This document shows, one piece after another, positions 8,813-21,071 of a stretch of DNA of 64,000 nt (positions within the stretch are counted from its first letter, which is position 1; each line of letters starts with the position of its first letter). The notes beneath the pieces were generated by a model, which was not told the origin of the DNA, ran no database searches, and saw only the letters and a list, made by a program, of their open reading frames with translations. The position numbers and the translations under genes were made by a program. Source of the stretch: Pseudomonas sp. GL-B-19 (GTDB lineage Bacteria; Pseudomonadota; Gammaproteobacteria; Pseudomonadales; Pseudomonadaceae); contig NZ_JAHBDK010000020.1 in NCBI RefSeq assembly GCF_019956415.1, forward strand, positions 329,023-393,022, written 5' to 3'.

Positions 8813-10378
8813 CTACCGGTTAAAACGCTCGGCCAGGCTGTGCAGATACTCGGCCATTTCTTCAAGGTCCTGGCTAATCGCGGCGCCTTGCTTAGCCTGT
8901 CCGGCACTGTGGTCACACAACTGGGCAATCCGCGTGATCTGTTGATTGATATCTTCAGTCACGTGACTTTGCTCTTCTGAAGCCGACGCCATTTGCTGGC
9001 TCATGTCGGTGATCCGGCTGACGGCTTCACTGATGCTGACCAGAGCCGACTGCACCGCCTCGACACGCTGCATGCTGTCGCGGGAAATCTGCTCACCCTT
9101 ACTGGCGGTTGATACTGCGCGATCGGCACCGCTATTCAGCGAAGCGATGATGCCGTGGATCTGCTCGGTGGAGGTGCGGGTGCGTTGTGCCAGTGAGCGC
9201 ACCTCGTCGGCCACCACTGCAAAACCTCGACCTTGCTCACCTGCCCGAGCCGCCTCGATTGCCGCATTGAGCGCCAGCAAGTTGGTCTGTTCGGCAATCG
9301 AGGTGATGACATCCACGACGCTGCCGATTGATTGCGTCTCGCTCGCCAGTGCGTTGACCGCTTGGCCGATTTCGTTGACGGCCTCATTCATGGCTTCCAT
9401 GGCGTGCAGACTTTGCCGGGCCAGTTCACTTCCTTCCCTGGTCAACTGGTCGGCTTCGGACGCAGCATGCGCAGTAGTGATTACGTTTTGAGTCACTTCC
9501 TGATTCGTTGCCGCCATCTGTGCGATGGCTGCGGCAGACTGGTCCGTTTCACTGCGCTGGCGGTCAAGTGACTGGGCTTGCGAACCGGAAAGTTCGGAGG
9601 ACTGTGCCGCCTTGGCCTTTACATTGACCCCGGCATCGACAAGCCTGCTCAAGGCTGTCTGCAAGCGAGATTCCTCACTGAGCATGGCCATATCCAGCCG
9701 GCCTTGGGGGCCGTAGTTGTCGCTAAACGTGAGCGCTACCAACGGATCGGAAAATGCTTTCGGATGCTCGGCCAGGGTGCGTTCGATGGCCCGGCGATGT
9801 CGGGACTCGATCAGGTACCAGGCAATACTCAGGCTCGCCACCAAGGCTCCCTGTGCCGCTGTTTTTGGTAGCCACTGATAACCCAGCAGTGAAGCCCCGC
9901 CTGCCATCAGTAATGGCCAAGCGTGTTGCAGTGGCCGGAAAATCCGCGCGCTCAACGCAACGATCGGCTTGCCGGCTCGCATCCTTGCATAGAGTGCAGT
10001 TGCCCGACGGACCTGGTCGCGGCTGGGCACCGAGCGAACCGACTCGTAACCACTCATGCGTCCGTTTTCATAGATGGGCGTGACGTAGGCACTGACCCAA
10101 TAGAAATCACCGTTTTTCGAGCGATTTTTCACAATACCCATCCAGGGTTTGCCTTGCTTGATGGTGTGCCACATATGAATGAATACCCCAGGTGGCATAT
10201 CGGGGTGCCGAACCATGTTATGCGGCTGGCCGATCAATTCGTCGTAAGTGAAACCACTGATGGCAACGAACGCGTCATTGCAGTAAGTGATTCGGCTATC
10301 CAGATCGGTGGTGGAGATCAATCGTTGTTCGGCGGGAAATACTCTTTCATGCTCGGTGACGGGCAAGTTCACACGCAT
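8813..10378 (-). CDS. Aer-like PAS-containing methyl-accepting chemotaxis protein
   Basis: A 521-residue receptor with an N-terminal PAS domain (about residues 10-120), a short hydrophobic anchor around 155-195, and a cytoplasmic signalling domain. The PAS sequence ([32 protein letters not shown]) is of the FAD-binding Aer type. The kinase-contact hairpin tip is recognised in [19 protein letters not shown]. The absence of a large periplasmic loop agrees with redox/energy taxis sensing from the cytoplasm, and the length matches Pseudomonas Aer proteins. It is monocistronic and convergent with the GGDEF-EAL gene. A 12-bp direct repeat lies 45 bp upstream of its start. Confidence 0.85.
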   Translation of the reverse strand: MRVNLPVTEHERVFPAEQRLISTTDLDSRITYCNDAFVAISGFTYDELIGQPHNMVRHPDMPPGVFIHMWHTIKQGKPWMGIVKNRSKNGDFYWVSAYVTPIYENGRMSGYESVRSVPSRDQVRRATALYARMRAGKPIVALSARIFRPLQHAWPLLMAGGASLLGYQWLPKTAAQGALVASLSIAWYLIESRHRRAIERTLAEHPKAFSDPLVALTFSDNYGPQGRLDMAMLSEESRLQTALSRLVDAGVNVKAKAAQSSELSGSQAQSLDRQRSETDQSAAAIAQMAATNQEVTQNVITTAHAASEADQLTREGSELARQSLHAMEAMNEAVNEIGQAVNALASETQSIGSVVDVITSIAEQTNLLALNAAIEAARAGEQGRGFAVVADEVRSLAQRTRTSTEQIHGIIASLNSGADRAVSTASKGEQISRDSMQRVEAVQSALVSISEAVSRITDMSQQMASASEEQSHVTEDINQQITRIAQLCDHSAGQAKQGAAISQDLEEMAEYLHSLAERFNR

Positions 10379-10748
10379 AAAACGCGATCCTTATTCGGAT
10401 TATTATTAGGATTTGAGGCATGTAAATCGGAGCTTTTAAATCGGAGCTATGGCGCAACGGCATCATCCAGCAGTACCTGCTGCTGACTTCTACGCCCATT
10501 TTTCGGAGGGGGACCATTCATTCGACGACAAACCCTTTTCATTCAATGACAAATTCGTTGCCACTCATGAATAAAGTTGAGGGTGATGGGGATGCCTTGA
10601 CCAGGCTTGAACGGGGGGAGGGGCGACGTTATCGGGTATTGCCTGATGCCGGGGCGACACCTGCCAACCGAAACTGGCAGGAGGCGACTCGGCAGATTGA
10701 TCGGGGCGAGAGGCAAGCCCCCTCGCAGAAGCGTTCAGATAAACGCCA
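10379..10748. other. Intergenic region upstream of the Aer-like gene
   Basis: This 370-bp gap holds a 12-bp direct repeat (TAAATCGGAGCT at 10423-10434 and 10437-10448, period 14) close to the Aer-like start, in the right place for a regulator site. The remainder, which runs towards the 3' end of the PuuB-like gene, shows no convincing gene or terminator. Confidence 0.4.
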
Positions 10749-13284
<2,536 letters not shown>

Positions 13285-13293
13285 CTTAACGGA

Positions 13294-14652
13294 CTAGACA
13301 CTCATCATCAGGAATTCCCGCTCCCAGGAGCTGATCACCCGCTTGAAGTTCTCGTGCTCGGCACGCTTGACCGCGACATAACCGCGGACAAACTTGCTGC
13401 CCAGATAACGCTCGACGGTGGCGCATTCTTCCATCTGCGTCAGCGCGTCTTCGATGGTGATCGGCAAGCGCAGGTTGCGACGTTCATAGGCGCGCCCTTG
13501 CACCGCTGCGCTCGGTTCGATGCGCTCGACCATGCCCAGGTAACCGCACAGCAAGCTGGCGGCAATCGCCAGGTACGGGTTGGCGTCGGCACCCGGCAAG
13601 CGGTTTTCCACACGCATGGCATCAGGCGACGAAGTCGGTACCCGCAGGCCGACGGTACGATTTTCTTCGCCCCATTCGACGTTGACCGGCGCCGAGGTGT
13701 CCGGCAGGAAGCGGCGGAACGAGTTCACGTTGGGCGCGAACATCGGCAGCACTTTGGGAATGTACTTTTGCAGGCCACCGATGTGGTGCAGGAACAGTTC
13801 GCTCATGCTGCCATCGGCGTTGGCGAAGATCGGCTGGCCGGTGGCGATGTCGACCACGCTCTGGTGGATGTGCATGGCGCTGCCGGGCTCATCGCCAATC
13901 GGCTTGGCCATGAACGTCGCCGCGACGTTGTGCTTGAGCGCGGCCTCACGCAGGGTACGCTTGAACACGGTGATCTGGTCAGCCAGGTCCAACGCATCGC
14001 CGTGACGGAAGTTGATTTCCATCTGCGCCGGGCCGTCTTCATGGATCAAAGTGTCGAGGTCCAGACCTTGAAGTTCGCACCAGTCGTAGACGTCTTCGAA
14101 CAGGGGATCGAATTCGTTGGCGGCGTCGATGGAAAACGACTGACGACCGCTTTCCGCACGGCCCGAACGCCCCATCGGCGCTTTCAGTGGCAAGTCCGGG
14201 TCTTCGCAACGCTGGGTCAGGTAGAACTCCATTTCCGGCGCAACAATCGGCCGCCAGCCTTTGTCCGTGTACAACTGCAGCACTTTTTTCAGCACGTTGC
14301 GCGGCGACAATTCAATCGGGTTGCCGAACTTGTCGAAGGTGTCGTGGATGACGATAGCGGTCGGCTCGATGGCCCATGGAATCACGTAGACCGCGTCAGG
14401 GTCTGGCTTGCAGATCATGTCGATGTCGGCCGGGTCGAGCAGGTCGTAGTAGATGTCGTCGTCGACAAAGTCCCCGGTTACCGTTTGCAAAAGCACACTT
14501 TCCGGCAGGCGCATGCCTCGCTCATGCAGGAACTTATTAGTAGGTGCAATCTTGCCGCGTGCAATGCCGGTCAAGTCGCTGACCACACACTCGACTTCGG
14601 TAATCTTGTGATCTTTCAGCCAAGTGAACAGCTGATCGAAAGGGACATTCAT
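13294..14652 (-). CDS. puuA: Gamma-glutamylpolyamine synthetase (glutamine synthetase family)
   Basis: A 452-residue class of glutamine synthetase that ligates glutamate to putrescine or a related polyamine with ATP. Family landmarks are VECVVSDLTGIARGK near the N-terminus, MEINFRHGDALDLADQ in the metal-binding region, MAKPIGDEPGSAMHIHQS for glutamate/ammonia-site residues, and ENRTVGLRVP. The ATG at 14652 follows GAGGTCTTT and gives the normal family length; an in-frame ATG at 14760 would add 36 residues without conserved features. It is the first gene of the polyamine catabolic set with the binding protein and PuuB-like oxidase, and is divergent from an AraC-family gene. Confidence 0.87.
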   Translation of the reverse strand: MNVPFDQLFTWLKDHKITEVECVVSDLTGIARGKIAPTNKFLHERGMRLPESVLLQTVTGDFVDDDIYYDLLDPADIDMICKPDPDAVYVIPWAIEPTAIVIHDTFDKFGNPIELSPRNVLKKVLQLYTDKGWRPIVAPEMEFYLTQRCEDPDLPLKAPMGRSGRAESGRQSFSIDAANEFDPLFEDVYDWCELQGLDLDTLIHEDGPAQMEINFRHGDALDLADQITVFKRTLREAALKHNVAATFMAKPIGDEPGSAMHIHQSVVDIATGQPIFANADGSMSELFLHHIGGLQKYIPKVLPMFAPNVNSFRRFLPDTSAPVNVEWGEENRTVGLRVPTSSPDAMRVENRLPGADANPYLAIAASLLCGYLGMVERIEPSAAVQGRAYERRNLRLPITIEDALTQMEECATVERYLGSKFVRGYVAVKRAEHENFKRVISSWEREFLMMSV

Positions 14653-14813
14653 AAAGACCTCGTTATTGGTTTTATTAACGTCGGGGAGGGCGGTTTCATC
14701 CACCGCACTCTTCCCCTGAGACGCGTTGACGACTATCTTGGTCGAGCCTTGCGGTTCCATCTATCCACTTTAAGCAGCACCAAAACGCACCAAACGAGTG
14801 CGTAGGGTCACCC

Positions 14814-15722
14814 ATGTCAGCGTCCAGTCCGATACAGGTTCAAGCGTTCAACACCGAAGATGTCGCCGAGCAAATCCGCGCCACACCGGGTTGGGTCCAG
14901 CACTATCAACAGATGTCGCCAGGGCATTTCGCCGGGCGTGTGCGCTATCTGGACTTGCAGGGCGTGGAGATCTACGAAGAGCAGATGAACACCCGGGTCG
15001 AGCAGAATTTCAGCGCGCCGCAAGGGTCGCTGGCGTTCTGTTTCGATCGCAGCGACAACGCGCTGTACCTGCTCAATGGCGAAAGCCGCAACATCTGGAT
15101 CACCCCCGAGAACTACCAGGAAATCGCCGTGGTGTTCGGTCCGGAGTTCGTTCAGCGCCAGGGTTTGAACGTGGCGCAGTTGGAAGGGTTGTTCATGTCG
15201 CCGCTGAACTCGGGGCAGAACGCGTTGTTCAGCCGCTGGTTGAGCGGCACGCTGACTCGGCTGGGAGAAACGCTAGACCCACCGAGCAAAGAAGCCTTGA
15301 CGCAGCAGTTGCTGGAGGACTGTTTGTATATCCTCGACAACGCGTCTGTTTGCCTCGACCGAGGCGGCTTACAGCGTCGTACCGAAGCGCGCACGATCAT
15401 GAAACGCATCGGTGAGTGGGCTGCCGACTCCCCGGAAGAAACCCTCAACTTGCTGGAGCTTTCCCAGGTTGCCGGGGTGTCTCTGCGCCAGCTGCAGCAG
15501 GCCTTCAAGGCCTTCACCGGGATGACACCGACCCATTGGCTGCGCCTGCGAAGGCTCAACAGTGCCCGCCGTGAATTGCTCAGCTGCACGCCCAACGAGA
15601 CCACCGTTGCGCAAGTCGCGATGAATGCGTCGTTCTGGCATTTGGGGCGGTTTTCCAGCAGCTATCAGGCGTTGTTCAAAGAGTTGCCGAGTGAAACACT
15701 CAAGCGCGCCAGTCAGCGCTGA
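14814..15722 (+). CDS. AraC-family transcriptional regulator
   Basis: A 302-residue regulator with an N-terminal sensing region (about 1-185) and a C-terminal double helix-turn-helix (about 200-300), seen in LSQVAGVSLRQLQQAFKAF and VAQVAMNASFWHLGRFSSSY. The N-terminus resembles the AraC_binding_2 type used for organic acids and amines. Its start lies 161 bp from that of the divergent PuuA-like gene, so control of polyamine catabolism is a reasonable inference. PuuR, the usual repressor of puu genes, is absent from the window. Confidence 0.85.
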   Translation: MSASSPIQVQAFNTEDVAEQIRATPGWVQHYQQMSPGHFAGRVRYLDLQGVEIYEEQMNTRVEQNFSAPQGSLAFCFDRSDNALYLLNGESRNIWITPENYQEIAVVFGPEFVQRQGLNVAQLEGLFMSPLNSGQNALFSRWLSGTLTRLGETLDPPSKEALTQQLLEDCLYILDNASVCLDRGGLQRRTEARTIMKRIGEWAADSPEETLNLLELSQVAGVSLRQLQQAFKAFTGMTPTHWLRLRRLNSARRELLSCTPNETTVAQVAMNASFWHLGRFSSSYQALFKELPSETLKRASQR

Positions 15723-15934
15723 TTCAACTAATAAATTGGCGAACTTGTTATTGATGTAGTGGGTTGTCAGGTTTTTGTAGTTCTTGCCTGTAGTCCACTT
15801 CCTGCAACTGTAGCTCGATGTTTCAGGGAGAACAGGATTTTGCGATATTTGCTTTTTAATCAACAGCTTGCAAATGTTTGTCTGTTGCGTTTAGTTATTT
15901 GAGCTCAATGCAATCGTCATCTAGGTTTCTGCTC

Positions 15935-15957
15935 GTCGATACAAGTCGTGTATCGAC
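15935..15957. promoter_or_regulatory. Perfect palindrome before the toxin operon
   Basis: GTCGATACA and TGTATCGAC form a perfect 9-bp inverted repeat with a 5-base spacer, 23 bp before the xaxA-like start and just upstream of its GAGG ribosome-binding site. It may be an operator or an RNA stem that limits translation. Confidence 0.4.
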
Positions 15958-15980
15958 TTGAATGAACTGAGGCAAACCCA

Positions 15981-17180
15981 ATGACTGTGCTGTTGATTGA
16001 ATCACAAAGTAGTAATGACCTTCCAAAAGCGGTACTCCAGCTTATTTCAGGGGAGTTTCCCGGCGTCGCTCGCAACGCTGGTGTATTTACCAAAGAAGAC
16101 GTAATCAAAATAAAGCAGTACGTAAAGCAAGGCCTCGCGCTGCCTGGCGAGTTACCGGAAGTGGAGTCCTGTCTCAAGTACAGCCAGGTAGACATCGCCG
16201 GGCTGGAACCCAGCGACATTCAGGTGTTGTTCAAGAAAATCAGGATTCACGCCGCCAGTTGGGATGCGGTGGAACACAGGATCGTCCAGCAAAGTATCGA
16301 TTTGAATTGCGCGGCCAACAACATCGTCAGCAGTGGCAGTGAAATCATTTCCGTCATCAAGGAAATGCCGATCATGGACCGCGTCAGAACCACGCTGAGT
16401 CAGATGAGCAACAATGATCTGGAAGGTATCCGCTATACCTCAGATGACAGTGAGGTGGCGTCAGCCGTGACGGAGATCATCGAGCTGATGAAGGTCGATA
16501 TCAAACGCCAGCAAGGGGCAACGAAAGAGCTGAAAGATCGCCTGTCCAACTTCAAGATCGAGCTGTCGGGCGGAGAACTGGTGAGCGGCAAACGCGTCTT
16601 CGGGTTGCAGTCCGAAGTGAAGAGCAAATACGACTTGATGGAGCGAAACAGTTTGCTCCAGTCCATCACCAGCAGCAAAGAAGCCCTTCGAGAAAAGAAG
16701 GCCAGAGTTGTCCAACTCGACAAGGACTACGACTATTACGTCGGCATGTCTTTCTCGGGTGGTCTGCCGATTTTCTGGCCGATTTCAGGTTCGATATTTG
16801 GCCCCAAAGCGGAAACCGCGCGCAAAGAACGCAATGCATTGAAGACCGAGATTGATGAGCTGGAGTTGGCCGTCAGCGGCAAAGAGAATTTGCAAAGTGT
16901 CATAGAGAGCTCCCTGTCGAACTTTGGCGATATCGGCATTCGCATGGCCGGCGCGGAAGCGGCCCTGAACATCCTGAACACGATGTGGCAAACCATACTG
17001 AGCAAGATCGACGCGTCGGCCGAACAGTTTGGTCGCATCAACAACGCCTTGCGCCTGACCTCGTTTGTGGTCGAATTCGCGCAGGTGATCGATCCGTGGC
17101 GTGACGTCAAAAATAGCGCCAGTGAGCTGGTGGCGACTTTCAATGAAGCCCTTGAAGAATACAAAAAAACCTACAACTGA
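15981..17180 (+). CDS. xaxA: Alpha-xenorhabdolysin-type binary toxin, A component
   Basis: A 399-residue mostly helical protein resembling XaxA/YaxA, the A component of a two-part alpha-pore-forming cytolysin (XaxA of Xenorhabdus is of similar size). Long amphipathic helices flank a single hydrophobic segment at about residues 252-274 (YYVGMSFSGGLPIFWPISGS), the expected position for the membrane-interacting tongue. There is no signal peptide, as in known Xax/Yax proteins, so release is by an unknown route. The B-component gene follows after 28 bp. Support is the fold pattern, size and pairing; I did not compare it against a database. Confidence 0.75.
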   Translation: MTVLLIESQSSNDLPKAVLQLISGEFPGVARNAGVFTKEDVIKIKQYVKQGLALPGELPEVESCLKYSQVDIAGLEPSDIQVLFKKIRIHAASWDAVEHRIVQQSIDLNCAANNIVSSGSEIISVIKEMPIMDRVRTTLSQMSNNDLEGIRYTSDDSEVASAVTEIIELMKVDIKRQQGATKELKDRLSNFKIELSGGELVSGKRVFGLQSEVKSKYDLMERNSLLQSITSSKEALREKKARVVQLDKDYDYYVGMSFSGGLPIFWPISGSIFGPKAETARKERNALKTEIDELELAVSGKENLQSVIESSLSNFGDIGIRMAGAEAALNILNTMWQTILSKIDASAEQFGRINNALRLTSFVVEFAQVIDPWRDVKNSASELVATFNEALEEYKKTYN

Positions 17181-17208
17181 TTGCCCACCGGACAAAAGGA
17201 CTATGGCC

Positions 17209-18252
17209 ATGAGCAATGTGACGCCAATCGACGCCCCGGTTATTCCGGTCATTGATGTAACCAACATAATTAAAACCCTTCGCGACGTGTCCAGGCTGGC
17301 GAGCTTTCGCAGCGACCGACCGGACGTGCTGCAAGAACGGGCGCAACAGGTGGTTGCGTATTTGAATAACCTCGACACCACCCTGCGCGAATCCTTTCCG
17401 GTGTTGCTGACCGCATTGAACAATGCGTCGGTCCAGCAATGGTTTGACGTTCTTGATGAATTGAACGGCGCCTTGGAACGCCATGATCTGACGTCGCAGG
17501 ATCGCGCGTTGGTGACTGACGAACTGTTTAACGTCAAAGGCAATATCGCGGAGATGCTGGACAGAATCGAGGCGAAATTTGTCGCTCGGTCCAGGCTCCT
17601 GGAGAGCGCCGTGCATAGCCTTTACAAAATCGAAATCGGTGAACGCGCGGATGGACCACTCGAAGTGGCACGCGCACGAAAGGCCAGGGTTCTGGCCCAG
17701 CTCAATGATCACAACCTCAACAAAGCGACGTGTACGGAACAGCGTGATGCACTGGTCAAAGCGCAGGACGTGATTCGCGAATTCAATTTGACGGACATGT
17801 ACAAGAACTACATTCCGGACGGCGAAGCCTTAAACAGCCTGGACATGGAAAACCCGAAAAAAGAGGCCGTCAAACAGGGCATTGAACGGGTGCGTAAGGT
17901 GCTGGGGGTTGTTTGCGACGACATCAAGTACAGTCAGCTCGCAACTTCACGAAGCAATCTTGAACTGGAGATTCAAACGATTGCCCGGCGCATAGAGGGG
18001 CTCAACCATGAACTTCGGGGTGCGGAAAATGTGCTGTCTGATATCACTGCCGTTGTGGAAATCAGTCGCCGGCGCCGAATAGCCGGTGAAGAAATCCTCA
18101 GGGTTTCAGGGGTGTGGCGAAGCTTTTCAATACACCTCGAAACCTTGAAGAATCTTGAGTACAGCCAGGCCGCACTGTCGCGATTGCTGAGTCGATACAA
18201 AAGTCATCTGGAGGGATTGGAGGGAGACTACAACAGCACGCTGATCCACTAG
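17209..18252 (+). CDS. xaxB: Alpha-xenorhabdolysin-type binary toxin, B component
   Basis: A 347-residue helical protein matching the size and position of XaxB/YaxB (about 350). It is predicted to be almost all long helices (for example residues 35-110, 130-200 and 240-345) and carries no signal peptide. I chose the ATG at 17209, 8 bases after AAAGGA; an ATG two codons earlier (17203) is too close to that site. Partner of the upstream gene: the B subunits of this family contact the A subunits and stabilise the pore ring. A GC-rich hairpin at 18268-18285 and a long inverted repeat follow. Confidence 0.75.
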   Translation: MSNVTPIDAPVIPVIDVTNIIKTLRDVSRLASFRSDRPDVLQERAQQVVAYLNNLDTTLRESFPVLLTALNNASVQQWFDVLDELNGALERHDLTSQDRALVTDELFNVKGNIAEMLDRIEAKFVARSRLLESAVHSLYKIEIGERADGPLEVARARKARVLAQLNDHNLNKATCTEQRDALVKAQDVIREFNLTDMYKNYIPDGEALNSLDMENPKKEAVKQGIERVRKVLGVVCDDIKYSQLATSRSNLELEIQTIARRIEGLNHELRGAENVLSDITAVVEISRRRRIAGEEILRVSGVWRSFSIHLETLKNLEYSQAALSRLLSRYKSHLEGLEGDYNSTLIH

Positions 18253-18267
18253 ACCTGCCCAAAAGAA

Positions 18268-18285
18268 GCCCGGTGAATACCGGGC
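18268..18285 (+). terminator. Hairpin after the toxin operon
   Basis: GCCCGGT, GAAT loop, ACCGGGC begins 15 bases after the xaxB-like stop. The T-tract is weak, so it may act as an mRNA 3'-end stabiliser rather than a strong terminator. Confidence 0.5.
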
Positions 18286-18291
18286 GAACCT

Positions 18292-18426
18292 TGTAGCAGC
18301 TGGCGAAGCCTGCGTCCGACTGCGTAGCAGTCGTGAAATCAAACGATGCGGTGTTTCAGGAAATCCGCGCGTTCAGGATTTACGACTGCTACGCAGTCGG
18401 ACGCAGGCTGCGCCAGCTGCTACAGA
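18292..18426. repeat. REPIN-like long inverted repeat
   Basis: A roughly 50-bp sequence (TGTAGCAGCTGGCGAAGCCT at its outer end) recurs in inverted orientation at about 18376-18426 with only a few differences, around a 35-bp loop. Each arm is itself partly palindromic (GACTGCGTAGCAGTC). This is the organisation of a REP doublet mobilised as one unit; it lies between convergent genes. Confidence 0.75.
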
Positions 18427-18485
18427 ATTGTGTCGCTCCTTAAATGAACAGTATTACGGTGAACACCGGGCTTCGTCCTTCAGGA

Positions 18486-20870
18486 CTAGGTTCCCGGTTT
18501 GGCCAGTGCAATGCCTGCCGCACCCAGACGCTTCAATATCTCGAACAGCAGGTCGCTTTTGGTGACGCCGACAATTCTCGGGCTGCTGACGTAACCGGTG
18601 ATGGTCAAGATGATGCCGTCCGGGCTGAGTTTGCTGAATCGCACAAACGCCGCCGGTTTATCGAGGATGTTTTCGTTCTCCTGGTAGCAGTCGTACAGCA
18701 AGTCTTTTACCTGCTCCGGGTCAATGTCCAGCGGGAACACCAGCTCCAATGTCGCGACCCCTTGCGCACTGCCGCCCAGGGTCACGTTACGCAGGTTTTG
18801 CGAGATCAGCTGGGAGTTGGGGACGATGACAATCGAGCGGTCGCTGAGTTGTATTTCCGTGGCTCTGACGTTGATGCGGCGGATATCACCTTCGACGCCG
18901 CTGATGCTGACCAAATCGCCCACCTTGACCGGACGCTCGGTCAGCAAGATCAGGCCGGAGACGAAATTCTTGACGATCTCCTGCAAACCAAAACCGATAC
19001 CGACCGACAGGGCACTGACGATCCACGCCAGGTTCGTCCATTCGATGCCCAACGATGACAGCGTCAGCAGAATCACCAAAATGTAGCCGACGTTGGCGAA
19101 CAGTGTGCTCAGCGAGGCACACATGCCAGGGTCCATGTTGGTTTTCGGCAGGAACTCGTCATCAAGCCAGCGGCAAAGCGCCCGAATCAGGTAGACACCA
19201 ATAAACAGGGCCAGGATTGCATTGAATAAGTGACCCGGGATGATGTTCAGTTTGCGCAAGCCGTCGCCGCCGAGAATGGACAGCGCCTGGGTGACCAGTT
19301 GCCCGAGCGTCGTGCCAACGCCACCGACAAACAGTGAAATGACGGCCAACAGTAACAACGCCGCACGACCGGCCCCGGCCAAGAGGATCTCGGCTTGCTC
19401 AAGCCGCACATCGCCGATCCCCAGCAGTTGTTTCATCGCCTTGCCGCTGGGGCTCTTGGGTGAAAACAAGTATTCGCAACAGTCTTTGAGCAACTGAATC
19501 AGGATGTAGAAGCCGGACAGGACGATGAATGCCCAGACCATTTCGTAGGTGATGAACCTTGCCAGGGAGACGTAGCCGATCAACAGGGCGAAGATGGAGG
19601 TAATCAGCGCGATGATTGTGCCGGAGTAAATCAGACCGGCCAGGGTGCTGCTCTCTTCAGAGGCATCACCGGCGGCCACCACCTCTCTTTGAGCGTGACT
19701 GGCACGGCGGAACAACAGGATGAGCAGCGCCGTGACCACCAGTGCGATCAAGCCTCGTCCCAACAGCACGGCGGGGCCGCTCATGCCCGTGACATTGGTG
19801 ATTTGCGCCACCGTTACTAATGCCAGCAGGGTACCGGCCAGTATTTTGGGGAAGGGCTTCATCGCCTCGGCGACGGAGTCGGCGATATCCGGCAGCCGCC
19901 AGGAGGGGTGCTGGTTCGCCAGCATTGCCCGGCTCAACCCGGTGATCAGGACACAGGTATAAACGAGTTTTTCGAACTCCTCGGCGAAGGTCTGCATCAT
20001 GGGCGACAACGGCTGTTGTCGCGTGAGCGCATAAAACACCAAATGCAACGCAAAGGCAGTGGTCAACACGGTGGCAAATACCGACGCCAGCGCCAGCGCG
20101 CTTCGACGCAATCGCCCTACAGGCAGGCGATGTATGCAAATCCAGGTCAGCCCCTGATCAGCCACTCTACGGCCCCAGATCCAGATGGCCACGGCCAGCA
20201 CTATCAGCAGGCCCGAAGACAGACGTTCGCCGGGTTGCCAGGCGGCCGCGACGACTTTATTGGTCTGTTCAATGAAATCTTTGAGGCGCAGGCGATCTTC
20301 CATCAGCGGATTGATCAACGGCTCCCAAAAATCCCGTGCAAGGATGCTGCCGCTACGTAGCGTGACTTCGCTTTCCAGCAGGCTGCGCCGAATGGCGGCA
20401 ATTTGAGTCAGCAGTTCGACGGCGCTGGCTCTTAAGGCCGCCAGGTTTTTCAAGGTGGCGTCGATCGTTTTCTTTTGCTCGGAAATATCGGTCCTCTGCG
20501 TGGTGATGTCCGATTTCTCTACCGCGACATCGCCGAGAGAGACGGGGCCGCTCAACACATCAAGTTGAGCTTGTAATTGTTTTTGTTCGGGTAGCAGCGA
20601 TGACTGTAGGGTGTCCACGTCCTTGATAAACACCTGAACGGAATCTTGCAGGCCGACCATCAGGGTGACGTTATTGGCCACTGAAACCTGTTGTTTAATC
20701 AGGTCCAGCCGCATTTGCAGGTCTTGCAGTTCACTACGGGACACCACAACTGGCGGAGCTTCTGAGGCAATGATTGAAGACGGCGTCGGTTCAGCAGCGG
20801 ACAGCGCTGCGCCACTTTGTACCAGCAGCGCGAGCGCGACGAAAAACACTGACATCAATGTATGACGCAT
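18486..20870 (-). CDS. Large mechanosensitive channel (DUF3772-MscS type)
   Basis: A 794-residue inner-membrane protein with a signal peptide (about 1-24), a periplasmic coiled-coil region with DUF3772-like features (about 30-220), many transmembrane segments, and a C-terminal MscS channel module. The pore-lining and beta-domain signatures are seen in WIVSALSVGIGFGLQEIVKN and GDLVSISGVEGDIRRINVRATEI. It should open under membrane tension during osmotic downshock. I prefer the ATG at 20870 over an upstream GTG at 20897, because hydrophobic signal sequence follows directly. It is one of two MscS-family genes in the window. Confidence 0.85.
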   Translation of the reverse strand: MRHTLMSVFFVALALLVQSGAALSAAEPTPSSIIASEAPPVVVSRSELQDLQMRLDLIKQQVSVANNVTLMVGLQDSVQVFIKDVDTLQSSLLPEQKQLQAQLDVLSGPVSLGDVAVEKSDITTQRTDISEQKKTIDATLKNLAALRASAVELLTQIAAIRRSLLESEVTLRSGSILARDFWEPLINPLMEDRLRLKDFIEQTNKVVAAAWQPGERLSSGLLIVLAVAIWIWGRRVADQGLTWICIHRLPVGRLRRSALALASVFATVLTTAFALHLVFYALTRQQPLSPMMQTFAEEFEKLVYTCVLITGLSRAMLANQHPSWRLPDIADSVAEAMKPFPKILAGTLLALVTVAQITNVTGMSGPAVLLGRGLIALVVTALLILLFRRASHAQREVVAAGDASEESSTLAGLIYSGTIIALITSIFALLIGYVSLARFITYEMVWAFIVLSGFYILIQLLKDCCEYLFSPKSPSGKAMKQLLGIGDVRLEQAEILLAGAGRAALLLLAVISLFVGGVGTTLGQLVTQALSILGGDGLRKLNIIPGHLFNAILALFIGVYLIRALCRWLDDEFLPKTNMDPGMCASLSTLFANVGYILVILLTLSSLGIEWTNLAWIVSALSVGIGFGLQEIVKNFVSGLILLTERPVKVGDLVSISGVEGDIRRINVRATEIQLSDRSIVIVPNSQLISQNLRNVTLGGSAQGVATLELVFPLDIDPEQVKDLLYDCYQENENILDKPAAFVRFSKLSPDGIILTITGYVSSPRIVGVTKSDLLFEILKRLGAAGIALAKPGT

Positions 20871-21071
20871 AGGCGTGCTCGCTCCGTTTTTGGTCACTCA
20901 GCCTATGAGGTTAGGTCATCAGGACAAAACGATCGAAAAGTTTCATGTTGACGAGGCGCCGCCGACATTAGTGGTCCTGAGGCTGGTGATGGTTGATCTA
21001 CACTTCTAAATGCTTAATCAACCGCGGGATCGGTGGGCAACGGCTCACGGGGTGTCGCGCAGGAGGTCATC

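Noticed and set aside
13354..14805. Long plus-strand open frame opposite the PuuA-like gene
   Set aside because: Antisense to a well-supported glutamine synthetase family gene; no domain of its own.
14653..14813. Sigma-54 promoter upstream of the PuuA-like gene
   Set aside because: A GG/GC pair can be found but the spacing is one base off and the flanks match poorly.
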